Source: Rikenellaceae bacterium
Lineage (GTDB): Bacteria > Bacteroidota > Bacteroidia > Bacteroidales > Rikenellaceae
Assembly: GCA_015059785.1 (NCBI GenBank)
Contig: SUZS01000001.1
Span: 62,001 to 126,000, forward strand
DNA: 64,000 bases
Direction of reading: 5' to 3'
Translations under genes and position numbers: made by a program
Part shown: positions 39,972-49,067 of the stretch, piece by piece
How positions within the stretch are numbered: position 1 is the stretch's first letter
How the letters are laid out: the number at the start of each line of letters is the position of its first letter
The notes under the pieces: generated by a model
What the model saw: only the letters and a program-made list of their open reading frames with translations
Database searches by the model: none
What the model was told of the DNA's origin: nothing

Positions 39972-41780
39972 ATGAAATTTTCTAAGGTTTTTTGGGCAGC
40001 CCTACTTGCAGTAGTTGTAGGTAGTGTTATATCTGGCCTATTCTGGCTATTCACATTTATCGGAGCCGTCGGAGCTATGGGCAGCAGCGAGGCTGTGGCT
40101 GTAATGCCAAACTCAATTCTCAAGATTGACCTTACGGATAACATTGTAGACTCTCCAGTGGTCAATCCATTCGCAAATATGGATTTTACTACAATGTCTT
40201 CTGCTCGCACCCTGCCTCTACTCAAGGTGCTGCGTAGCATAGAGACCGCAGCTACAGACGACCGCATTAAGGGTATATATATCAATGTAGACTACGCCGG
40301 TGCAGGAACTCTCTCTTCTGCCGCACTTGAGGAGATTCGTGACGCTCTTGTTAAGTTCAAGACCTCGGGCAAGTTCATCGTTGCCTACAACGATGTCTAC
40401 TCCCAGACCGTATACTACTTAGCCTCTGTAGCAGACAAGATTTACATTCAGCCAGAGGGTAGCTTTGACTGGCACGGCATGGCATCAGTGCTACTCTTCT
40501 ACAAGGGCGCACTCGACAAGCTCGGCATCCACGCTGAGGCGTTCCGCCCTACAGTGTGCAAGTACAAGAGTGCTGTAGAGCCATATCTGCTCACAAAGAT
40601 GTCTGACGCAAACCGCCGCCAGATGGAGGAGCTGGGCAATGGTATGTGGAACACTATCAGCACTACAGTTGCCGATGCTCGTGGCACAACTGTAGCTGCG
40701 CTCAATAAGATTGCTGACACCACTCCAAGCCTCTTCCCAGAGCAGGCCCTGAAGCACAACCTCGTTGACGGCATCCTCTACCGCGACCAGATGGAGGAGA
40801 TCTTTACTGAGTATGGCGTGGAGCGCAACTTTATGAACGAGTTTGAGTTTATCAGCCTCGGCGACTACTGCACAGCCGTAGGAAATACAACCGAGAACCT
40901 CTCAGCCCCTAAAATCGGCATTGTGTACGCTGAAGGCGGTATTGTAGATGGTCAGAGTGAGGCTATTGACGGAAATATCTACGGCACAACCCTGGCAAAT
41001 ACTATCGCCAAAGCTCGCAAAGATGAGAGCATCAAGGCGGTAGTGCTTCGCGTAAACTCTCCAGGCGGTAGCGCACTGGCAAGTGATATAATCTGGCGCG
41101 AGGTAGAACTTCTGAAGAAGGAGAAGCCTGTTATCGTATCTATGGGCGCATACGCTGCCAGCGGTGGATACTACATCTCTGCCCCTGCAGACGCTATTGT
41201 GGCTAACAACCTCACTATCACAGGCTCTATAGGTGTATTCGGCATTATGCTTGAAGGTGGCGATATGCTCCGCAATAAACTCGGCATAACATACGACGCC
41301 GTAAAGACAAACCCTTCTGCCGACTTCGGTGCAAATGTTCTGGGTATGTCCCTGCGTAAGCCTACAGCCGCCGAGCGCGCAATGCTCATCAGCTCTGTAG
41401 ATAAGGTCTACGAGGCATTTACAAGCAAGGTTGCCGCAGGACGAAACCTTGAGCTACAGAAGGTGCTTGAGATTGCCGAAGGTCGCGTATGGAGCGGAGC
41501 TGATGCAGTTAAAATTGGCCTTGCTGATGCTAACGGTGGTATTATCACAGCAATAGGGGTAGCTGCCGATAAGGCCGGCATAGCAGATAACTTCCGCATT
41601 GAGGAGGTGCTGCCAGAGATGGACCCTATGACTGCATTCCTCCAGAGCCTCAACACTCAGGTTAAGTACGCCGCTCTTGACGACGAGCTGAAGGCCGTAT
41701 GTAAAGACTACCAGACCCTCAAGAACGACATCCTCCGCTCTGGCGTGCAGACCTACTGCCCTTACCGCGTGTGGTTCTAA
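39972..41780 (+). CDS. sppA: signal peptide peptidase SppA, 67K type
   Basis: A membrane-anchored serine protease with a Ser-Lys dyad that degrades cleaved signal peptides (602 aa, the long tandem-domain form). The N-terminal helix is VFWAALLAVVVGSVISGLFW. The general-base lysine is predicted at K199 in KYKSAVEP in the first half, and the nucleophile at S397 in YAASGGYYIS in the second half. Both repeats of the tandem fold are present. Confidence 0.93.
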   Translation: MKFSKVFWAALLAVVVGSVISGLFWLFTFIGAVGAMGSSEAVAVMPNSILKIDLTDNIVDSPVVNPFANMDFTTMSSARTLPLLKVLRSIETAATDDRIKGIYINVDYAGAGTLSSAALEEIRDALVKFKTSGKFIVAYNDVYSQTVYYLASVADKIYIQPEGSFDWHGMASVLLFYKGALDKLGIHAEAFRPTVCKYKSAVEPYLLTKMSDANRRQMEELGNGMWNTISTTVADARGTTVAALNKIADTTPSLFPEQALKHNLVDGILYRDQMEEIFTEYGVERNFMNEFEFISLGDYCTAVGNTTENLSAPKIGIVYAEGGIVDGQSEAIDGNIYGTTLANTIAKARKDESIKAVVLRVNSPGGSALASDIIWREVELLKKEKPVIVSMGAYAASGGYYISAPADAIVANNLTITGSIGVFGIMLEGGDMLRNKLGITYDAVKTNPSADFGANVLGMSLRKPTAAERAMLISSVDKVYEAFTSKVAAGRNLELQKVLEIAEGRVWSGADAVKIGLADANGGIITAIGVAADKAGIADNFRIEEVLPEMDPMTAFLQSLNTQVKYAALDDELKAVCKDYQTLKNDILRSGVQTYCPYRVWF

Positions 41781-42010
41781 GCATAGCTGACGCGAACTGC
41801 CCGCTTTTTGAAAAAAGCAGGGCGTGCAAAAACTTTTGGCGAAACTTTGTTTCGCTTATCTCTGATGCGGATTTAGGATAGCCTTGCGGCTAATTATAGT
41901 GAGTTTAAGGAGTTTAGTGAATTTAAGGAGAATTACTCCCTATATTCATTAAACTCCTTAATTTCCTTAAATTCTCTGTTCTGCGTAGTAATCTCTTTAG
42001 CCAGCGGTCG
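41781..42010. repeat. intergenic repeat island between sppA and fba
   Basis: There is no gene here. Modules: a CCCGCTTTTTGAAAAAAGC hairpin with a GCAAAAACTTTTGGCGAAAC tail (about 41800-41850), TGCGGATTTAGGATAGCC, a 9-nt-period hairpin (41901-41978, TTTAAGGAG/CTCCTTAAA), and CTGCGTAGTAATCTCTTTAG. The order and content mirror the islands at 30836, 52472 and 62964. Confidence 0.65.
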
Positions 42011-42136
42011 TTTTGTCGTCAGAGTGTGTCAGATACGGTGCATCGTGAAAAAAAGCAGTGGCGGATAGTACTAAAAGGTACAGCCGCCACTGATTTTTAA
42101 GGGATGCGCCGTAGGTGGCACACTATCACGACAAAA
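42011..42136. repeat. long-hairpin element, copy 3
   Basis: A 126-bp inverted repeat with ends TTTTGTCGTCAGAGTGTG and CACACTATCACGACAAAA and core GGATAGTACtaaaaGGTACAGCC. On the minus strand it starts at the base after the fba stop codon (42137-42139). A truncated relative of its right arm lies at about 52769-52805. Confidence 0.85.
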
Positions 42137-43135
42137 TTATGCTTTGCCGTTAGATCCAAGAACATTCACGATCTTGTGAATATACTGCTTCTTCATATTC
42201 TCACGAGCAGGACCGAGGTACTTACGAGGGTCAAACTCTGCTGGCTTTGTAGCGAAGACCTCGCGGATAGCTGCGGTCATAGCAAGACGAGAGTCAGAGT
42301 CGATGTTAATCTTGCAAACTGCGCTCTCAGCAGCCTTACGGAGCTGTGACTCAGGAATACCTACAGCAGCCTTAAGTGCGCCGCCATACTTGTTGATAGT
42401 CTCAACCTCCTCCTGTGGCACTGAAGATGAGCCGTGGAGAACGATAGGGAAGCCTGGAAGCTCCTTCTCAATAGCTGCAAGAACATCAAATGCCAATGGT
42501 GGTGGCACGAGGCGACCAGTCTCTGGGTCGAGTGTGCACTGCTCTGGAGTGAACTTGTAAGCACCGTGTGAAGTACCGATAGAGATAGCGAGGCTATCGC
42601 AACCAGTCTTAGTTACGAAGTCTACAACCTCCTCTGGCTTAGTATAGTGGCTCTCCTCTGCGCAAACCTCGTCCTCAACACCTGCAAGAACGCCAAGCTC
42701 GCCCTCTACAGTTACATCGAACTGGTGAGCATACTCTACAACCTTCTTTGTAAGAGCTACATTCTCCTCATATGGGAGGTGTGAGCCGTCAATCATTACT
42801 GATGAGAAGCCCATATCGATACAGCTCTTGCAAGTCTCGAAGCTGTCACCGTGGTCAAGGTGAAGAACAATCTGTGGGTTCTCCCAGCCAAGCTCCTTAG
42901 CGTACTCTACAGCACCCTCTGCCATATAGCGGAGAAGGGTCTGGTTTGCATAGTTACGAGCACCCTTAGAAACCTGAAGGATTACTGGAGACTTAGTCTC
43001 TGCTGCAGCCATGATGATTGCCTGCAACTGCTCCATGTTGTTGAAGTTGAAAGCAGGAACTGCGTAGCCGCCGTCAATAGCCTTTGCGAACATCTCGCGA
43101 GTGTTCACAAGACCGAGATTCTTGTACGAAATCAT
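42137..43135 (-). CDS. fba: class II fructose-bisphosphate aldolase
   Basis: A zinc-dependent glycolytic and gluconeogenic aldolase (332 aa). Metal and substrate motifs: LHLDHGDSFE, EGELGVLAG, and VLHGSSSVPQE with the zinc histidine. SIGTSHGAYKF is also typical. The long hairpin repeat begins directly after its stop codon and may serve as the mRNA 3' end. The promoter is at 43180. Confidence 0.95.
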   Translation of the reverse strand: MISYKNLGLVNTREMFAKAIDGGYAVPAFNFNNMEQLQAIIMAAAETKSPVILQVSKGARNYANQTLLRYMAEGAVEYAKELGWENPQIVLHLDHGDSFETCKSCIDMGFSSVMIDGSHLPYEENVALTKKVVEYAHQFDVTVEGELGVLAGVEDEVCAEESHYTKPEEVVDFVTKTGCDSLAISIGTSHGAYKFTPEQCTLDPETGRLVPPPLAFDVLAAIEKELPGFPIVLHGSSSVPQEEVETINKYGGALKAAVGIPESQLRKAAESAVCKINIDSDSRLAMTAAIREVFATKPAEFDPRKYLGPARENMKKQYIHKIVNVLGSNGKA

Positions 43136-43179
43136 AGTGTTATAAATTTATGGTTTATAAATGTTTGCCTTTTACGCGC

Positions 43180-43187
43180 CAAAATTA
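43180..43187 (-). promoter_or_regulatory. -7 box of the fba promoter
   Basis: The minus strand reads TAATTTTG, a TAnnTTTG match 44 bp before the fba ATG, with TTG 22 bp upstream at 43210-43212. Confidence 0.5.
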
Positions 43188-43212
43188 CAAATTTTTTCTC
43201 AATTTCAGTCAA

Positions 43213-44511
43213 TTAAAAGATTAAATTCCACACAAATACCACACTTAGCAATATAGGTGCCACCCATTTAAGTACAAAAACAAGGAGTGGGAAGAGTTTT
43301 GCTGGCAGAGTGCCGTGGTTAGATATCTCCTCACGGAAGACTTTGCGGTCAAAGACCCAGCCGGCAAATACTGCCGTAAGCAGTCCACCCACAGGCATCA
43401 GCACATCGGCTGTAATGGTATCAAAAGCGCCGAAGAACCACTCCCACTTAAGGCAGACTACTGACAGAAGTATTGTTGCCAGGGTAGTAATTCGTGCGGC
43501 GTGCTTACGAGGTACATTATGGTTCTCCTGAAGGTACTGCGTGAGCACCTCGTGGAACGATATTGTAGAAGTGAGGGCTGCTAAAGCTACCAGAAGGAAG
43601 AATATTGCGCTCCAGAGCTGCGGCGCTGGCATCTCGGCAAAGATAAATGGTAGTGTCTCAAAGAGCAGCGTCGGACCTGCAGTAGGCTCAAGGCCCTCTA
43701 CGCTAAATACTGCTGGGAAGATAACCATACCCGAGAGCATTGCCACAAGGAAGGTCATAAGGCTCACCGAGATAGATGTGCGAGTGAGGTTAGTACCCTC
43801 CTTGAAGTAAGATGAGTAGGCAATCATACATCCTAAACCGATAGATAGCGAGAAGAACGCCTGACCTATTGCACTAACGATAGTTCTAACGGAAAAGGCC
43901 TTCTTAAAGTCTGGAGCAAAGAGGAAGCGGTAACCCTCTGCCGCGCCAGACATTGTTGCCGAGTGGACAACAAGCACAACGAGCATCATCAGCAGCACTG
44001 GCATAACGATTTTGGATATACGCTCCAACCCCTGCTGCACACCCATAGCTACAACAGCGTGGGTGAGAACGACAAAGAGTACAGTATAGAATGGCTCGCG
44101 CCAAGAGGATGTAAAGGCGGCAAAGTTACTATGGAAGTCTGTCGCACCATAGAGAGAGCCGTCAATAGAGCTGACGAAGTACTCTAACGACCAACCCGCC
44201 ACGATATAGTAGAAGCCGGATATCAGCAGCGAGACTATCACGCTGTTGTATCCTAACCAAGTCCACCGCGGAGCGAGTGAATTATATGCCTTTACGGGGC
44301 TTTTGCGGGTGTGGGTGCCTATAGCGAACTCGGCAAGCATAACTGGTATGCCGACAATAACCACGCTCAACAGATAGACAAGCAGAAAGGCTCCACCGCC
44401 ATTCTCGCCCGTCATATATGGGAAACGCCAGATGCTTCCCAGACCAATAGCACTACCTGCCGCAACAAGTACTGCGCCAATTTTACTTCCAAAAGAGGCT
44501 CTTTTGCTCAT
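43213..44511 (-). CDS. sodium-dependent transporter of the NSS (SNF) family
   Basis: A 432-aa polytopic membrane protein with about eleven helices, as in bacterial NSS members such as MhsT and TnaT. The N-terminal unwound-helix signature GSIWRFPYMTGENGGGAFL binds sodium and substrate. Amino-acid import is the family function; the actual substrate cannot be called. It lies between fba and folB and probably has its own transcript. Confidence 0.9.
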   Translation of the reverse strand: MSKRASFGSKIGAVLVAAGSAIGLGSIWRFPYMTGENGGGAFLLVYLLSVVIVGIPVMLAEFAIGTHTRKSPVKAYNSLAPRWTWLGYNSVIVSLLISGFYYIVAGWSLEYFVSSIDGSLYGATDFHSNFAAFTSSWREPFYTVLFVVLTHAVVAMGVQQGLERISKIVMPVLLMMLVVLVVHSATMSGAAEGYRFLFAPDFKKAFSVRTIVSAIGQAFFSLSIGLGCMIAYSSYFKEGTNLTRTSISVSLMTFLVAMLSGMVIFPAVFSVEGLEPTAGPTLLFETLPFIFAEMPAPQLWSAIFFLLVALAALTSTISFHEVLTQYLQENHNVPRKHAARITTLATILLSVVCLKWEWFFGAFDTITADVLMPVGGLLTAVFAGWVFDRKVFREEISNHGTLPAKLFPLLVFVLKWVAPILLSVVFVWNLIF

Positions 44512-44522
44512 ATTTAATTAAC

Positions 44523-44894
44523 CTAAAATTCACCCTTCAAGGTGACACTAACCCTACTGACCTTACCACCCAATGGCGGAGCAATCTTCACAACAGTGCA
44601 CTCCACAGATTTTATCTCACTAAACTGGCTATGCAGTGCATTGATAATGTTTTGAGCCACGCGCTCTATGGTGTGTTGCACAATAGCCATCTGCTCGCGA
44701 ACTACCTCATATACAGTAAGATAGTTCACCGCCTGGGTAACATCATCATCCTCTGCCACCCTGCCCAAAGGCGACACAATCTTCAGATTTACCTCAAAGT
44801 GGCTACCCGTAAGGCGCTCTAACTCATAACAACCATGGAAGGCATGGAAATCCATACCCTCCAAGTTGATTGTATAGTACTGACTGCTACTCAT
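44523..44894 (-). CDS. folB: dihydroneopterin aldolase
   Basis: A 123-aa folate pathway enzyme that converts 7,8-dihydroneopterin to 6-hydroxymethyl-dihydropterin and glycolaldehyde. The N-terminal [17 protein letters not shown] carries the catalytic Tyr region, and the C-terminal [16 protein letters not shown] contains the catalytic Lys region. It overlaps tyrS by 8 nt, so it is part of the dnaX-tyrS-folB operon. Confidence 0.9.
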   Translation of the reverse strand: MSSSQYYTINLEGMDFHAFHGCYELERLTGSHFEVNLKIVSPLGRVAEDDDVTQAVNYLTVYEVVREQMAIVQHTIERVAQNIINALHSQFSEIKSVECTVVKIAPPLGGKVSRVSVTLKGEF

Positions 44895-46188
44895 TTACAA
44901 TAACGAGGTAGTAGTTCTTCTTACCCTTCTGCACAAGCAGATACTTTCCTGCAATAAGGTCGTCAGCCGTCACTGTCGCAGCAATGTCCGTAACCTTCTG
45001 CTTGTTCAGAGACACGCCACCACCCTGAATCATCTTGCGGCACTCGCCCTTAGATGGGAAGATAGCTGTCTTATCTGCGCACAGGTCAATAAATGTGCAA
45101 CCGAGCTCTGCTGCCGAAATCTCATACTGCGGCACACCCTCAAATACCTGAAGAAGTGTCTGCTCGTCAAGATTCTTCAGCGCCTCCGATGTCGCCTGAC
45201 CAAAGAGGATGCCAGATGCCTCGACAGCCTTCAGATACTCAGCCTCGGAGTGAATCATCGTTGTAACCTCCTGAGCAAGACGCTTCTGCAGTACGCGAAG
45301 GTGCGGTGCAGCCTCGTGCTCAGCAATCAGAGCCTCAACGGTCTGACGGTCAAGGAGCGTGAAAATCTTGATATATCGCTTTGCATCCTCATCAGATACA
45401 TTGAGCCAGAACTGGTAGAACTTGTATGGAGATGTATATCGCGCATCAAGCCAAACATTACCGCTCTCGGTCTTACCGAACTTTGTTCCATCAGCCTTTG
45501 TAATAAGTGGACAAGTGATTGCGAATGCCTCAGCCTCAGGGCCTAACTTACGACGGATAAGCTCTGTACCGGTTGTGATATTACCCCACTGGTCAGCACC
45601 ACCGAGCTGAACCTTACAGCCCATAGTCTGGTAGAGGTGCAAAAAGTCGTAACCCTGCAGCAGCTGATATGTAAACTCAGTAAACGACATACCGTCACCC
45701 TCGCCATTGAAGCGCTTCTTTACAGAGTCCTTAGCCATCATATAGTTTACTGTGATGCACTTACCAATCTCACGCGCGAAGTCAAGGAACGAAAACTCCT
45801 TCATCCAGTCGTAGTTGTTTACAAGCACCGCTGCATTCTCAGCGTCAGAGTCAAAGTCAATAAGGCGCGCAAGCTGAGCCTTAATAGCCTCCTGATTGTG
45901 ACGCAGAGCCGCCTCATCGAGCAGGTTACGCTCCTGCGACTTACCACTCGGGTCGCCAATCATACCCGTTGCACCACCAACGAGAGCTACTGGACGGTGA
46001 CCGCACATCTGAAGGTGCTTGAGAATCATCACACCTACAAGGTGTCCAATATGCAGTGAGTCTGCCGTAGGGTCAATACCCAAGTAGGCAGTTGTCATCT
46101 CCTTCTCTAACTGCTCCTCAGCGCCAGGCATCATCGTATGAATCATACCGCGCCACTGAAGCTCCTCAACAAAATTCTTTCTTGCCAT
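44887..46188 (-). CDS. tyrS: tyrosine--tRNA ligase
   Basis: A class I aminoacyl-tRNA synthetase (433 aa). The HIGH motif is [10 protein letters not shown] and the KMSKS equivalent is [11 protein letters not shown]-terminal S4 domain (about 350-433) binds tRNA. It starts 25 bp after the tau stop of dnaX. Confidence 0.95.
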   Translation of the reverse strand: MARKNFVEELQWRGMIHTMMPGAEEQLEKEMTTAYLGIDPTADSLHIGHLVGVMILKHLQMCGHRPVALVGGATGMIGDPSGKSQERNLLDEAALRHNQEAIKAQLARLIDFDSDAENAAVLVNNYDWMKEFSFLDFAREIGKCITVNYMMAKDSVKKRFNGEGDGMSFTEFTYQLLQGYDFLHLYQTMGCKVQLGGADQWGNITTGTELIRRKLGPEAEAFAITCPLITKADGTKFGKTESGNVWLDARYTSPYKFYQFWLNVSDEDAKRYIKIFTLLDRQTVEALIAEHEAAPHLRVLQKRLAQEVTTMIHSEAEYLKAVEASGILFGQATSEALKNLDEQTLLQVFEGVPQYEISAAELGCTFIDLCADKTAIFPSKGECRKMIQGGGVSLNKQKVTDIAATVTADDLIAGKYLLVQKGKKNYYLVIVNE

Positions 46189-46213
46189 TATTTCTAATAT
46201 TATTAATTCCTAA

Positions 46214-48048
46214 CTATAGTGTCAAATCAAACTTGTCTATAAAGTACTTTATCCCACGCGGGTTCAAATCCTCAATAAACTGATATCTATCCTCTATCTT
46301 TACAGGCAACAGCTTAATCTCGACCTCGTTTAGTACTACATTAAGCTCCAGACGACCATCAATACCCGCAACACTCGCCGCTATCTCGCAAATCTCTGTG
46401 TGCGACTCGTTCAAATCGCGCTCTAAAGCTACTGTCGGAGCCTCAAGAGTTATTGTATTTCCAGCGACAGTAACATTATTAAAGGCCGCATGAAAACGGG
46501 GGTGCATCTTTAGCACTGCATCTATAAAATCTTGCAGGGAGGCTAAAAGCTTACTCTCGCTCTGAGGGTCTATCTTCACTGTGCCATCTTCTGAGGCTGC
46601 CTGCGTTGAGCGAGGCTTATCCTTGTTCAGCGAACTTATAACCCTATCTAAACTACCTAAATCTATGCCACCCTTTGCCTTACCTTTACTCTGTGGCGGC
46701 GTTACCACTTGTCGCGGCTCTCCTGCAATACTCTGCTCTGAACTTGTTCCAGACTGCTGAATAGGCTGAGCCCCCGTCTGCGCCACTTGCCCCACTTGCT
46801 GCGCCACCTGCTTTACCACCTGCGCCACCACTTGCCCCGCTGGCTGCTGAACGCTCGGCCCCACTGGTTGCCCCACTGGTGTTGCGATGGATATAGGAGT
46901 GCCACCAATTACTGGCAGGGGGAAGGAGGCGGTTATAAAGTCGTCGGTGTCAAAGTTTTTTTTTTACCCAGCTCAGCGATTTTCATCAGCGTAAGCTCTA
47001 CGAGCAGTCTCTGATTTGAGGCGGCACGGATTGCGCCATCGGCGGCTGCAAGCAGAGATATCGCCCCAAAGAGCAGCTCCGTGTCACACTGCGCTCCCTG
47101 CTCACGATAGCGAGCAAGAAGTGAGCCTGTAAACTCCGTCAGAGCCTCGGCATTACTCTTTGTAACGAGCAAGTCGCGCATATGCTGACTCAGTCCACTC
47201 ATAAAAATCTGGCCCGAAAATCCTCTTGACAGCACATTGTCAAAGACTAACAACGCATTCACATAATCTCCTGCACGCAGATAATCTACAACAGTAAAAT
47301 AAGTGTCGTAATCCAGCACATTGAGCGTTGCCGCCACAGCCTTATACTGAAGTGTTGTACCGCAGAAAGAGACAGCCTTGTCAAACATCGACAGCGCATC
47401 GCGCATACCGCCATCCGCCTTCTGCGCAATGAGCGACAGTGACTCATCATCCGCCGTAACACCCTCACTTGTTGCAATATACTTCAGATACTCAACCGCA
47501 TCCTCAACACGAATACGGTTAAAGTCATAAATCTGACAACGCGAGAGGATTGTCGGTATAATCTTATGCTTCTCGGTCGTTGCAAGGATAAAAATCGCAT
47601 GCTGAGGAGGCTCCTCAAGGGTCTTCAGGAAGGCATTGAATGCTGCCTGCGAGAGCATATGGACCTCGTCGATGATAAAGACAGAGTAGTGACCCACCTG
47701 AGGGATAATTCTCACCTGCTCTATCAGGGCTCTGATATCCTCCACAGAGTTGTTTGACGCAGCATCTAACTCGTGAATATTTAGCGAGCGACCCTCGTTA
47801 AAAGTACGACAAGAGTCACACTCATTACAAGCCTCAGCACCATTTGGATTGAGGCAATTTATCGCCTTAGCAAAGATGCGGGCACAAGTGGTCTTACCCA
47901 CGCCTCGGGGACCACAAAAGAGGTAGGCGTGCGCCAACTGATTTCTCTCAATGGCATTCTTAAGGGTAGAGGTAATATGCTTCTGCCCCACCACCGACGC
48001 AAATGTCGCCGGACGATACTTTCGCGCTGATACAATAAACTGCTCCAT
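46214..48048 (-). CDS. dnaX: DNA polymerase III tau subunit (dnaX, full product via -1 slippage)
   Basis: The clamp-loader gene is split in two frames joined by a run of ten A. Residues 1-364 or so are in the first frame, and after a -1 shift at A10 (46956-46965) the reading continues as NFDTDDFITASFPLPV into the 46214-46876 ORF. The frame is open throughout the junction, giving a protein of about 611 aa. The C-terminal part has a Pro/Gln/Val-rich linker and a domain that would bind the polymerase and DnaB. The ORF track lists the second frame as a separate gene, but its start is a GTG inside the linker. Confidence 0.75.
46933..48048 (-). CDS. dnaX: DNA polymerase III gamma subunit (dnaX, in-frame product)
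   Basis: The in-frame product is 371 aa: AAA+ ATPase of the clamp loader with Walker A in CGPRGVGKTTCAR, a zinc-binding module (CNECDSCRTF), Walker B IIDEVHML, and the LATTEKHKI sensor region. It terminates 8 codons after the A10 run (GKKKTLTPTTL). The track extends the start to 48111, but the promoter box at 48057-48064 lies inside that extension, and MEQFIVSARKYRP is the natural start. Confidence 0.85.
   Translation of the reverse strand: MEQFIVSARKYRPATFASVVGQKHITSTLKNAIERNQLAHAYLFCGPRGVGKTTCARIFAKAINCLNPNGAEACNECDSCRTFNEGRSLNIHELDAASNNSVEDIRALIEQVRIIPQVGHYSVFIIDEVHMLSQAAFNAFLKTLEEPPQHAIFILATTEKHKIIPTILSRCQIYDFNRIRVEDAVEYLKYIATSEGVTADDESLSLIAQKADGGMRDALSMFDKAVSFCGTTLQYKAVAATLNVLDYDTYFTVVDYLRAGDYVNALLVFDNVLSRGFSGQIFMSGLSQHMRDLLVTKSNAEALTEFTGSLLARYREQGAQCDTELLFGAISLLAAADGAIRAASNQRLLVELTLMKIAELGKKKTLTPTTL
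46956..46965 (-). promoter_or_regulatory. A10 slippery run in dnaX
   Basis: Coding strand GGT-AAAAAAAAAA-CTTTG. Slippage by -1 joins the gamma frame to the tau frame. Either ribosomal frameshifting or transcriptional slippage would work. A sequencing error in a homopolymer is the alternative. Confidence 0.65.
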
Positions 48049-48056
48049 ATACCGTG

Positions 48057-48064
48057 CAAAGGTA
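48057..48064 (-). promoter_or_regulatory. -7 box of the dnaX promoter, near-leaderless
   Basis: The minus strand reads TACCTTTG, 8 bp before the dnaX ATG (48048), leaving room for a leader of only a few nucleotides. Confidence 0.6.
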
Positions 48065-48122
48065 GTAAAAAAATATCTTTTTGCAAATAAGCCCCTGTTA
48101 GTTAGGCTCATTAAATAATAAA

Positions 48123-48150
48123 TGCCTGCGAGTAACTCTCCCCGCAGGCA
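48123..48150 (-). terminator. terminator of deoC
   Basis: On the minus strand TGCCTGCG...CGCAGGCA forms an 8-bp stem followed by TTTATTATTT. It lies 22 bp downstream of the deoC stop. Confidence 0.7.
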
Positions 48151-48171
48151 AATTTAACACCCTCACCGATG

Positions 48172-49050
48172 TTAGAAGTGAGAGACTGTTTGTCCAACAA
48201 TAGCAGAGAGTAGATTGTTTGCAGCCGAAGAGGCACCGATACGGAATAGGTCGGTTGTAAGCCACTCTTGTCCCAAAATCTGCTCCACGATAGTGTAGTA
48301 CAGAGCTGCATCCTGAGGGCTCTTAACACCACCAGCAGCCTTGAAGCCCACCTTGCGGCCTGTAGCCTCATAGTAGTCCTTAATAGCCTGGCACATAACC
48401 ACAGCCGCCTCTGGTGTTGCAGCCACATCAATCTTGCCTGTCGAGGTCTTAATAAAGTCTGCACCCGCAGCCATAGAGATAAGCGAAGCACGACGGATAA
48501 GCTCTGGAGTTTTCAGCGCGCCAGTCTCAAGGATAACCTTCAGAACAACATCCTCATCCATCTCCGAGCGAATCATCTCCACCTCGTTTGCCGCCTCATC
48601 ATATGCACCAGTGAGCATCTTGCCCACATTGAGCACGATATCGACTTCGTCAGCACCATTCTCAACGGCCATAGCCACCTCAAGCATCTTAACCTCAAGG
48701 AAGGTCTGCGACGCAGGGAAACCACCACCAACGCTTGTTATGCGCATAGGGGTGCCATCTACAGCAACACCTACAGTCTCAACAAAGGCTGGATAGACGC
48801 ATATAGATGCCACATTTGGGATATCAGGATACTTCTCGCCAAATGTTACGGTACGCTTTGCAAAGTCGGTCACTGACTCTACAGAGTCATTGCATGTAAG
48901 TGTAGTAAGGTCAACGGCCGAGAGGCAGAACTTATAGACCTCCACATTCTCATTCTTTGCTTGCGCAGCGCGCGCTGCTGCTACCTGCTCTGCCACCTGC
49001 TCTACGGTTGCAGCTGCAGCGTACTTACTAAGGATGTTACTGTACTCCAT
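48172..49050 (-). CDS. deoC: deoxyribose-phosphate aldolase
   Basis: Cleaves 2-deoxyribose-5-phosphate to glyceraldehyde-3-phosphate and acetaldehyde in nucleoside catabolism (292 aa). The Schiff-base lysine is in DFIKTSTGK, with the second active-site lysine in VGFKAAGGVKS. The N-terminal extension of about 40 residues compared with short DeoC forms is seen in the longer E. coli-like type. It follows galE by 17 bp. Confidence 0.93.
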   Translation of the reverse strand: MEYSNILSKYAAAATVEQVAEQVAAARAAQAKNENVEVYKFCLSAVDLTTLTCNDSVESVTDFAKRTVTFGEKYPDIPNVASICVYPAFVETVGVAVDGTPMRITSVGGGFPASQTFLEVKMLEVAMAVENGADEVDIVLNVGKMLTGAYDEAANEVEMIRSEMDEDVVLKVILETGALKTPELIRRASLISMAAGADFIKTSTGKIDVAATPEAAVVMCQAIKDYYEATGRKVGFKAAGGVKSPQDAALYYTIVEQILGQEWLTTDLFRIGASSAANNLLSAIVGQTVSHF

Positions 49051-49067
49051 AATTATACTTTTACCTA

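Noticed and set aside
266-42136. Retron or diversity-generating system using the hairpins
   Set aside because: No reverse transcriptase gene or variable-repeat/template-repeat pair is seen in the window.
46214-46876. Separate hypothetical gene after dnaX
   Set aside because: The start is a GTG inside a Pro/Gln linker, and the frame is open back to the A10 run; it is the tau C-terminus.
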